From UBA10906 sp049296695 (GTDB lineage: Bacteria; Pseudomonadota; Gammaproteobacteria; Methylococcales; Methylomonadaceae): DNA of 44,555 nucleotides. Location: assembly GCA_049296695.1 (NCBI GenBank), contig JBAQSX010000045.1, forward strand, positions 1-44,555. The letters are read 5' to 3'. The translations under genes and the position numbers were made by a program. Under the pieces are notes generated by a model. That model was not told the DNA's origin. It saw only the letters and a program-made list of their open reading frames with translations, and did no database searches. Below are positions 1-6,311 of this stretch, piece after piece. The stretch's first letter is position 1. Each line of letters begins with the position of its first letter.

Positions 1-117
1 CCAGGTATTGGTGATAAAGTTTTTGAGAAAATAAAAGACGATATTTTATTAGGTAATTCCACGGCATCTTCTACACCAACAGCTGAAGCGATAATACCTT
101 CTAATAAAAAGAAATAA
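1..117 (+). CDS. C-terminal end of a helix-hairpin-helix (ComEA-like) protein, partial
   Basis: An open frame enters from the left edge and stops with TAA at 115-117, giving the last 38 residues. They begin PGIGDKVFEKIKDDI, which matches the last helix-hairpin-helix (GIG hairpin) of small exported ComEA-type DNA-binding proteins, where the phrase PGIGDKTLEKIK is common. A Ser/Thr/Pro-rich tail ending in lysines follows. The start and any signal peptide lie outside the window, so the name rests on one motif. A strong hairpin terminator follows 19 bases after the stop, so this is the last gene of its transcript. Confidence 0.55.
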   Translation, partial: PGIGDKVFEKIKDDILLGNSTASSTPTAEAIIPSNKKK

Positions 118-135
118 TTTAATGATACCCTACAT

Positions 136-168
136 AAAAGCCTTATTTTTAAAAAATAAGGCTTTTTT
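136..168 (+). terminator. Rho-independent terminator after the ComEA-like gene
   Basis: A near-perfect AT-rich stem (AAAAGCCTTATTTTT paired with AAAAAATAAGGCTTTTTT) ends in a T run and lies 19 bases after the upstream stop codon. The symmetry would let it work in both directions. Confidence 0.8.
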
Positions 169-209
169 AATATTTACAGTGCAGGTTTAGAACAACACAA
201 TAATCTAAT

Positions 210-913
210 GGGTAGCGCCTCAAAAGAGTAGGTTGTATAAAAAATTCATACTATAAAAAATCACAACAGTAGATATAAAAAGATGGCGAGTATAAAAATA
301 AGATGTAAAAAATGTTTCAGTGAGAACGTACACTTTCATGGAAAGCAAAGAGGTCATAGACGATGTCGATGTAATGATTGCAAAAGTGTATTTCAGTTAG
401 GTTATGCCTGTGAAGCAGGTATAAAGGAAAGAATAATGCCAATGGTACATAATGGAAGTGGCGAGGGTTTTAGGTATTAGTCAAAACACGGTGATTCGAG
501 AAATAAAAAAAAAGAGCTTGAAGTAAAAGATATTAATGAAGATTTAATTGATAAGTTATTAAAAGAAAAAGAAAATATCGATATAGAACTGTGTGTTAGC
601 GCAGAAGCCGATGAACAATGGAGCTTTGTACAGAAGAAAAAAAATCAATTAAAAAACTCATCTCAAAATTACCCAGTCATTTGATAGATAAACTTCATAG
701 TGATGCTTGGGGTAGTTATTGGAAAATAAAATTCACACCTTTGCATTGCATAGGAAAAATAGGTACTCAACGAATAGAACGCAAAAACTTGGATTTAAGA
801 ACACGAATAAAAAGACTGACTAGAAAAACGATTTGTTTTTCAAAATCTGAATTGATGCACTCGATTGTTATTAGGTCTTTTATTTGTAATCCTACTCTTT
901 TGAAGCACTACCC
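210..913 (+). mobile_element. IS1-family element A (704 bp, defective)
   Basis: The ends are 23-bp inverted repeats with two mismatches: GGGTAGCGCCTCAAAAGAGT at 210 on the left and, on the complement, GGGTAGTGCTTCAAAAGAGT at 913 on the right. Between them lies a broken IS1-type InsA/InsB reading frame. The size is slightly below the usual 0.7-0.8 kb, in line with an internal deletion in insB. No target-site duplication is visible. The right end abuts the C-terminal coding end of an IS5-family remnant, so this element appears to have landed in that older element. Confidence 0.8.
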
Positions 914-929
914 AACTAAGATTCGATAA
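283..929 (+). pseudogene. IS1-family transposase (InsA/InsB), frameshifted and deleted
   Basis: The first frame (283-480) starts MASIKIRCKKC and has the InsA zinc-finger cysteines (CKKC and CRCNDC). It breaks near 457-460. The reading continues one frame over as VARVLGISQNTVIREIKK, the InsA helix-turn-helix, then EADEQWSFV, the first catalytic block of the InsB DDE domain. Near 640 the frame changes again, and about 35 residues expected after WSFV are missing before SDAWGSY. The end (618-929) carries IGTQRIERKNLDLRTRIKRL, the typical InsB C-terminus, and runs a few codons past the right inverted repeat. With two frame changes and a lost catalytic stretch it cannot make a working transposase. 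Confidence 0.8.
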
Positions 930-1410
930 CGTTTTAAACCTGAAATACTATGTTCTACTTTTATTATTTGTGAGGCTAACACTTTATTCTCTTCTTCTTG
1001 TTCCTCTGTTAATTCTTTTCCTTTTGGTTTTTTATGCGGTATCAATATTATAAGCGGTATTGATTTCGAAGTAAGCTAAATCCACTTGTAATGTAAAGTT
1101 TTCAAACCAATTCTGCTCAGATGAAAACTCTCTTTTTAGTAACGTATAATCATGTATCTTTCCTGAATAACTCAAACTAATATACTCAATTCTTTTATTC
1201 TCAGTGCGAAAAACCATCTCTTTTAATATATTTCTTTTTTTTACCCGAATAGGTATCTTTTTGTCTTTCTTTATCTTGAGGACGTTGTATTGCCTGTTCT
1301 GTCGCGTCAATAATAATGGTTTTGTTGTCTTTAAAGGTTTTAAATTCCTCTATATTCATAAAGTTACGTTTAGGCAGACAATCTAAACTCTCTAATGTTT
1401 TTGTTAATAA
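914..1410 (-). pseudogene. IS5-family (DDE) transposase remnant
   Basis: Read on the complement from 1410 to 914, three frames together give an IS5-family DDE transposase. First comes LTKTLESLDCLPKRNF and IIIDATEQAIQRP with YSGKKK (D of the triad); then, one frame over, NKRIEYISLSYSGKIHDYTL and LQVDLAYF (second D region); then PHKKPKGKELTEEQ and IKVEHSISGLKRYRIL (E of the triad). Frame changes fall near 1250 and 1060. The N-terminal part is missing where IS1 element B begins at 1411, and the last residues are cut at 914 by IS1 element A. No clear continuation is seen beyond either IS1 copy. Confidence 0.75.
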
Positions 1411-2231
1411 GGTAGTGATAACTAAGTAGTGATGATAATATAATAAGATATTAAAAATAAATAAGGGAACTAAAAAATGAATTGTCCAAGTTGCTATATC
1501 AGAAGACATAGTAAAAAACGGAAGTATTCATACGGGAATGCAAAAATATAAATGTAAAAAGTGTGGAAGACAGTTCATAAAAAATCCGAGAAATAGAAGA
1601 GTAGAAGAATCCAAAAAGAAAATAATAGAATCGGCGTTATTAGAACGCGTTTCTATTGCAGGTATAGCACGAATGTTAGGATTATCTAAACGCTGGACGC
1701 AGAACTATGTGAATTCGTTTTATAAAACTATTTCACCCAAGATAGATGAAAAGTATTTCAGAATCAAAAACAAAACGCTTCGGTGTCATTGTCGAATGCG
1801 ATGAGTTATGGTCATTTGTATCTAATAAAAACAATGTGTTATATGTTTGGCTTGCCTTAGATAAATTCACATGACAAATTATTGGTGTTCATGTTGGACA
1901 ACGTACTAAAGAAGATGCCCAAGCTCTTTTTGATTCTCTGCCAGAGAAATATCAAAATCAAAGTTATTTCTACACCGATTTATGGCAATCTTATTCTGTC
2001 TTTCCTCAAAAACGACATATTCCCTCACCTAAAAAGAACGCTAAAACGAATCATATTGAACGCTTCAACAATACTCTGCGGCAACGTTTATCTCGTTTTG
2101 TTCGTCAATCCCTTTCTTTTTCTAAAAATATCTTTAATCATATTGCCTCTTTATTTAATTTTATTAATCATTACAATCAATCTCTCTTTTTTTCTTTTTC
2201 CTAATTTCATCACTACTTAGTTATCACTACC
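1411..2231 (+). mobile_element. IS1-family element B (821 bp, defective)
   Basis: It is bounded by 25-bp perfect inverted repeats: GGTAGTGATAACTAAGTAGT at 1411, with the complement of the same at 2231. It encodes a frame-broken IS1-type transposase. No target-site duplication is visible (flanks GTTAATAA and GAAAATCT). The same terminal ten bases, GGTAGTGATA, occur at both ends of a 137-bp element at 17846-17982, so this element may have mobilised a small derivative. Confidence 0.82.
1477..2204 (+). pseudogene. IS1-family transposase, frameshifted
   Basis: It starts at 1477 as MNCPSC (first zinc-finger half) and shifts frame near 1495 into EDIVKNGSIHTGMQKYKCKK and CGRQF, followed by IAGIARMLGLSKRWTQNYV, the InsA helix-turn-helix. 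Near 1780 it shifts again into VECDELWSFV, the first D block of the DDE domain. An in-frame TGA occurs at 1873-1875, followed by IIGVHVGQRT, FYTDLWQSY and HIERFNNTLRQRLSRFVR, the D and E blocks, stopping at 2204. All catalytic blocks are present, but at least two frameshifts and one stop separate them. Confidence 0.8.
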
Positions 2232-2344
2232 GAAAATCTTATCAGTTCTATTTATTATAATTATCAAATACGATTAGCTTTATAATTAATCTATCAATCA
2301 TACTTTCCTGCTACCTCAACATTAAACCTAATTAATAGTTATAA

Positions 2345-2381
2345 AAAAAGCCGCTGTTATTTAAATAACAGCGGCTTTTTA
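2345..2381. terminator. Bidirectional terminator after fba
   Basis: A long perfect stem, AAAAAGCCGCTGTTATTT with AAATAACAGCGGCTTTTT, carries T runs on both strands. It sits 20 bases beyond the stop codon of the minus-strand aldolase gene and ends the RuMP cluster. Confidence 0.85.
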
Positions 2382-2400
2382 TTTATTAATACCAGTGTAA

Positions 2401-3480
2401 TTATAAAGAACCAACAGCATTCAAATCGCTAAAGGCTTGTTCTAAACGAACCACCATACCAACTTCGCCTTCACGTTGCCAAACGCGTGGGTCATAGTAT
2501 TTTTTGTTTGGTTTATCAGCACCTTCTGGGTTGCCGATTTGACCTTGCAAATAACCTTCGTTCTTTTTATAGAATTTCATAATACCTTCCCAAGTTGCCC
2601 ATTGGGTATCGGTATCAATGTTCATTTTAACAACGCCGTAGCTGATAGATTCGGCAATTTCTTCTGCACTTGAACCTGAACCGCCGTGGAACACGAAATC
2701 CAAAGTATTAGCTGGAACACTGAATTTTTCAGACACGAATTTTTGTGAGTTATCTAAAATTTTCGGTGTTAATTTAACGTTACCTGGTGAATAAACGCCA
2801 TGTACGTTACCAAATGAAGCGGCAATGGTGAATTGGTTGCTGATTTTGCTTAAGTGTTCATAAGCATAAGCTACGTCTTCGGGTTGTGTGTACAGGGCTG
2901 AATGGTCCATACCGCTGTTGTCTACGCCGTCTTCTTCGCCACCTGTGCAACCTAATTCGATTTCCAACGTCATGCCCATTTTAGACATGCGTTCTAGGTA
3001 TTTAGCACAAATTTCGATATTTTCTCCGAGGCTTTCTTCAGATAAATCCAGCATGTGTGAGCTGAATAAGGGTTTGCCAGTAGCCGCGAAATGTTTTTCG
3101 CCTGCGTCTAATAAACCGTCAATCCAAGGTAATAATTTTTTTGCCGCGTGGTCAGTGTGCAAAATAACGGGTACACCATAATGCTCAGCCATTAAGTGAA
3201 CGTGTTGCGCACCAGAAATCGCGCCTAAAATGGCGTTTTGTTGACCTTCTAATTTTAAGCCTTTGCCTGTAAAGAACGCCGCGCCGCCGTTAGAGAATTG
3301 AATCACAACGGGTGATTTGACTTTAGCAGCCGCTTCTAATACTGCGTTAATAGAATCGGTGTTGATAACATTAACCGCTGGCAGAGCAAATTTGTTAGCT
3401 TTCGCAATAGCGAAAACTTTTTGTACATCCGCGCCTGTAACAACGCCGGGTTTTACTACGTCTGAAATTTTTTGTGACAT
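2401..3480 (-). CDS. fba: Class II fructose-1,6-bisphosphate aldolase
   Basis: This is a zinc-dependent cytoplasmic aldolase joining or splitting fructose-1,6-bisphosphate and two triose phosphates. In RuMP organisms it works in the cleavage and regeneration arms that follow formaldehyde fixation. The 359 residues equal the length of E. coli FbaA. Visible motifs are ILHTDHAAKK (catalytic Asp and zinc His), LEIELGCTGGEEDG, SFGNVHGVY (zinc His), FHGGSGS (zinc His and phosphate loop) and KMNIDTDTQWA near the C-terminus. It is the last gene of the cluster, 79 bases after transaldolase and followed by a strong terminator. A hairpin lies in the gap before it. The ATG at 3480 is preceded by AGGACT about 15 bases upstream, a rather distant ribosome site. 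Confidence 0.95.
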   Translation of the reverse strand: MSQKISDVVKPGVVTGADVQKVFAIAKANKFALPAVNVINTDSINAVLEAAAKVKSPVVIQFSNGGAAFFTGKGLKLEGQQNAILGAISGAQHVHLMAEHYGVPVILHTDHAAKKLLPWIDGLLDAGEKHFAATGKPLFSSHMLDLSEESLGENIEICAKYLERMSKMGMTLEIELGCTGGEEDGVDNSGMDHSALYTQPEDVAYAYEHLSKISNQFTIAASFGNVHGVYSPGNVKLTPKILDNSQKFVSEKFSVPANTLDFVFHGGSGSSAEEIAESISYGVVKMNIDTDTQWATWEGIMKFYKKNEGYLQGQIGNPEGADKPNKKYYDPRVWQREGEVGMVVRLEQAFSDLNAVGSL

Positions 3481-3522
3481 GTAATTAAGAGTCCTGTGTC
3501 AATCGATGAGAAGAGCGTGATA

Positions 3523-3550
3523 TTGCGGGGCTGAAAAAACAACCCCGCAA
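3523..3550. other. GC-rich hairpin between transaldolase and aldolase genes
   Basis: TTGCGGGG and CCCCGCAA form an 8-bp perfect stem around a 12-base loop. In the direction of transcription (minus) no T run follows, so it is unlikely to be a full terminator. It may be an mRNA processing or stabilising site that sets different tal and fba levels. Confidence 0.5.
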
Positions 3551-3559
3551 AAAACTGCT

Positions 3560-4543
3560 TTAGCCTTCTAAGCTTGCTAAACGATTAGCTAATAAAGTTT
3601 CTAAAGCTTCTAAGGCTTTAGCAAAACCATCAATACCTTCAGCTAATTTGTCAGTTGCCATGCGGTTTGCAGCGTGCATACTTTCAAAGGTTGCTTTATC
3701 GATAGATAATTTTTCAATGTCTAAAGTCGCCGCTGTTTCAGGATTTAATTTGCGTGGTAATTCGCCTTCGGTCGCTTGCAATTCAGCGAGTAATGAAGGC
3801 GCGATAGTCAATAAATCACTACCTGCCAATTCGGTAATTTCGCCAACGTTACGGAAGCTCGCGCCCATAACTTCTGTTTTATAACCAAATTTTTTGTAGT
3901 AGTTATAAATTTCAGTCACAGACACAACGCCGGGGTCTTCTGCGGGGGCGTAAGAGTCACGACCTGTATCTTTTTTGTACCAATCTAAAATCCGACCCAC
4001 GAAAGGTGAAATTAAAGTGATGCCGTTTTCAGCGCAAGCAATCGCTTGGTGAATACCAAACAATAAAGTTAGGTTGGTGTGAATGCCTTCTTTTTCTAAA
4101 ACTGCCGCCGCTTGGATACCTTCCCAAGTTGCCGCAATTTTAATTAAGATGCGCTCGCGTGACACGCCAGCCGCTTCATATTGCGCGATTAAATCACGAC
4201 CTTTAGCAACAGTAGCGTCTGTGTCAAAAGATAATCTCGCATCGACTTCAGTTGAAACACGGCCGGGAATGATTTCTAAAATTTTCAAACCAAACGATAC
4301 AGCCAAACGATCAAAGGCTAAAGAAACTACGTCAGCGGCTACTGCATCCGCGCCTAGAGTTTCTCTTGCACCTTTTAAAGTATCGTCAACAATGTCTTGG
4401 TATTGTGGCATTTGCGCGGCTGCGGTAATCAATGATGGGTTTGTTGTCGCGTCGCGTGGTGTAAATTTTTCAATGGCTTGAATATCGCCAGTGTCGGCAA
4501 CGACTACAGTGACTGCTTTTAATTGATCGAGTAAATTTCCCAT
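3560..4543 (-). CDS. tal: Transaldolase (TalB type)
   Basis: It transfers a dihydroxyacetone unit between sugar phosphates (fructose-6-phosphate plus erythrose-4-phosphate to sedoheptulose-7-phosphate plus glyceraldehyde-3-phosphate) and helps regenerate ribulose-5-phosphate in the RuMP cycle. The 327 residues match class I TalB enzymes. Motifs include DATTNPSLI (substrate Asp), ILIKIAATWEGIQAA (Schiff-base Lys), THTNLTLLF-like HTNLTLLFGIHQA, SPFVGRILDWYK and VMGASFRNVGEI. ATG at 4543 is chosen over an in-frame GTG nine bases upstream because AAAGGTG lies just ahead of it. It follows the motif-repeat gene by about 147 bases, so it may have its own promoter as well as read-through. Confidence 0.95.
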   Translation of the reverse strand: MGNLLDQLKAVTVVVADTGDIQAIEKFTPRDATTNPSLITAAAQMPQYQDIVDDTLKGARETLGADAVAADVVSLAFDRLAVSFGLKILEIIPGRVSTEVDARLSFDTDATVAKGRDLIAQYEAAGVSRERILIKIAATWEGIQAAAVLEKEGIHTNLTLLFGIHQAIACAENGITLISPFVGRILDWYKKDTGRDSYAPAEDPGVVSVTEIYNYYKKFGYKTEVMGASFRNVGEITELAGSDLLTIAPSLLAELQATEGELPRKLNPETAATLDIEKLSIDKATFESMHAANRMATDKLAEGIDGFAKALEALETLLANRLASLEG

Positions 4544-4690
4544 GAATAGCACCTTTTTAAAGTTGAAAAGCCAATCCCGCTACTTTACTCGATAAATCTA
4601 TCGAAGCAAGATAGCTAGAGACTGGCCGTTGAAATGAAGTGATGTAATACTTGAAGCTTGCTTTTTTACTTTTATTATTCAAGCAACCCG

Positions 4691-5521
4691 TCATTGATTT
4701 TGGCTATGCAAATATTTCTCCACACCTGTTCTGACTACTACAGGGTTTTGTTTTGCAACCAAATTTTGTCTAGTGATGTATTTAGCCACGCGACTTGTTT
4801 TTGGCAAACTGTCTTGTTGTGTCAAATACTTAGCAACCCCTGTGACTACAACAGGTACTTCAGCTTTTTTTGCTTGTTTAGCAAGAATCGCTTGTTTTGC
4901 CATGTATTTAGCCACACGGCTAGGTTGCGGCAAACTGTCTTGTTGTTTTAAGTATTTAGCAACGCCTGTAAGTTCAACGCTTACAGTTGCTTGTTTAGTT
5001 TGCTTAGAGGCAATGGCTTGTTTTGCCATGTATTTAGCAACTCGACTGGGTTGTGGCAAGCTTTCTTGATGTTTTAAATACTTGGCAACGCCACTTAATA
5101 CAGGTGCGGGTTTTTGTGTTTTTAAATATTTATCCACGCCTGTCAGTTTTGTTGTTGGCACATTTTGTTTAGCTTGCTTTGCCGCAATCGCTTGACGCAG
5201 TGTGTATTTAGTTACGCCGCTAACAGGTGTGCGATCACGTTCTTCTAAATACTTAGCAACGCGGCTCACCACAGGTTGCGTGACTGTTTCTTCTACTTGT
5301 TGCGCCGCCAGTGCGGCAACTTCTTGTGCTTGTTGCGCTAAATATTTAGCAACACCAGTCAAACCGCTAGCATCTTTAGTAAAAACAACAGGTGCTATTG
5401 TTGGCTCTGGCTTTTTTGCCGATTCTTCTGCCTTGTCTTTTTTACCAGACAAGAACAAAGAAGCAACCGACAATAAAGCCGCCGCTGGTATAACTAATTC
5501 GCTGATTTCAGTGAAAGTCAT
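4691..5521 (-). CDS. Membrane-anchored protein with eleven TGVAKYL-type motifs (unknown family)
   Basis: I do not recognise this 276-residue protein. One hydrophobic helix (about residues 8-25, LVIPAAALLSVASLFL) is followed by SGKKDK, which by the positive-inside rule places the rest in the cytoplasm. From residue 54 on it is an array of [TS][GR]VxKY[LTMI] motifs: LTGVAKYL, VSRVAKYL, VSGVTKYT, LTGVDKYL, LSGVAKYL, PSRVAKYM, LTGVAKYL, PSRVAKYM, VTGVAKYL, TSRVAKYI, RTGVEKYL. Linkers are rich in Gln, Ala and Lys, with no obvious fold and no cysteine. TG and SR forms alternate, giving a roughly 42-residue unit repeated three times in the C-terminal half. The gene begins three bases after the stop of a neighbour with the same motif, so the two are probably translationally coupled. 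It lies between transketolase and transaldolase in the RuMP cluster. A scaffold role is inference. Confidence 0.85.
   Translation of the reverse strand: MTFTEISELVIPAAALLSVASLFLSGKKDKAEESAKKPEPTIAPVVFTKDASGLTGVAKYLAQQAQEVAALAAQQVEETVTQPVVSRVAKYLEERDRTPVSGVTKYTLRQAIAAKQAKQNVPTTKLTGVDKYLKTQKPAPVLSGVAKYLKHQESLPQPSRVAKYMAKQAIASKQTKQATVSVELTGVAKYLKQQDSLPQPSRVAKYMAKQAILAKQAKKAEVPVVVTGVAKYLTQQDSLPKTSRVAKYITRQNLVAKQNPVVVRTGVEKYLHSQNQ
4750..5095 (-). repeat. 126-bp tandem coding repeats in the motif-array gene
   Basis: The block CTTGTTTTGCCATGTATTTA occurs at 4891 and again at 5017, exactly 126 bases apart, with a diverged third copy about 126 bases to the left. Each unit codes for one TG-type and one SR-type motif plus linker. 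The preserved frame and near-identical DNA suggest recent duplication. Confidence 0.8.
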
Positions 5522-5524
5522 GAC

Positions 5525-6226
5525 CTACCCCCGATCACGAACGTATTTTTCAACTCCAGTGGTTTCTTTTTTAGCTTTAGCAACTACTTGTCTTGCTACA
5601 TAACGTGCAACACCTGTGGTTGCTGTTTTGCTTTGTCTTTCTAAATAACGAGTTACACCAGTACCTGCTTTTTTGTTTAAATAACGCGCAACACCTGTCA
5701 AGCCAGTGGCAACGGTGGCTTTAGCAGGGGCAGTATCATTTTCTTTTCTAGCAACAGGAGTATTATCTTGATTTCTAAATAAGAAAAAGCCTGCCACTGC
5801 CAAGCCAATTAAGCCAATTAAATAGCTTGAAGAGTCATCAGTTTTTTTTGTAGCAGGTGTAGCTTCTACTACTGCTTCTTCTTGAGTAGCGGCAACTACA
5901 GAAGTACTTTTCGATTGTTTAGTGACAGCATTATTGTGTTTATAGTTGGGATCACTAAAAACCACAACAGGTTGAAAGCTTGCAGCTGGATATTTTGCGT
6001 CGCTTTCATCACTAGCAGGAGCGGCTGCTTGTGTAGGCGCGGCTGATGCTTTTGCTACAGGCGCGGCGGCTTTTGCTGCTGCTTGAGCACCGTTGATGTA
6101 GGTTTCATCTTGAAAAACCACAGAAGGTTGGAAATCGGCTGCTGGATATTGTGTATCGGCATTTGCTACAGCACTGGCTAGCAGTAATGCGGCAAAAGCT
6201 CCTTTGGTTAACTTATTGTTCTGCAC
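5525..6226 (-). CDS. Exported single-span membrane protein with four TGVxRYL motifs (unknown family)
   Basis: I do not recognise this family. The N-terminus is a classical signal peptide (KLTKGAFAALLLASAVANA, then DTQYP). The periplasmic part has two copies of a second motif, YPAADFQPSVVFQDETY and YPAASFQPVVVFSDPNY, separated by an Ala/Pro-rich linker. After a Thr/Lys-rich spacer comes a transmembrane helix (YLIGLIGLAVAGFFLF) followed by RNQ and many lysines, so the C-terminus should be cytoplasmic. There it carries LTGVARYL, GTGVTRYL, TTGVARYV and TTGVEKYV, the same motif as the next gene. The GTG at 6226 is chosen because AGGTGA lies five bases ahead; a GTG at 6235 is also in frame but has no good ribosome site. 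About 233 residues. It lies 85 bases after transketolase and three bases before the partner gene. Confidence 0.8.
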   Translation of the reverse strand: MQNNKLTKGAFAALLLASAVANADTQYPAADFQPSVVFQDETYINGAQAAAKAAAPVAKASAAPTQAAAPASDESDAKYPAASFQPVVVFSDPNYKHNNAVTKQSKSTSVVAATQEEAVVEATPATKKTDDSSSYLIGLIGLAVAGFFLFRNQDNTPVARKENDTAPAKATVATGLTGVARYLNKKAGTGVTRYLERQSKTATTGVARYVARQVVAKAKKETTGVEKYVRDRG

Positions 6227-6260
6227 GTTGTTCACCTATGAGTCGTAAGAAGTGGAGGAA

Positions 6261-6283
6261 GACTCTAGCAAAACACTAGAGTC
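6261..6283. other. 8-bp perfect hairpin between tkt and the motif genes
   Basis: GACTCTAG and CTAGAGTC pair around a 7-base loop in the 85-base gap. There is no T run in the minus direction. It may modulate read-through or RNA stability; function is inferred only. Confidence 0.45.
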
Positions 6284-6311
6284 TAGTCTGCACATGAATT
6301 ATTGAATAAAG

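Noticed and set aside
4773..5603. Plus-strand frames rich in KYLATP
   Set aside because: They are shadows of the minus-strand motif-array genes, which have membrane anchors, a start site and proper coupling.
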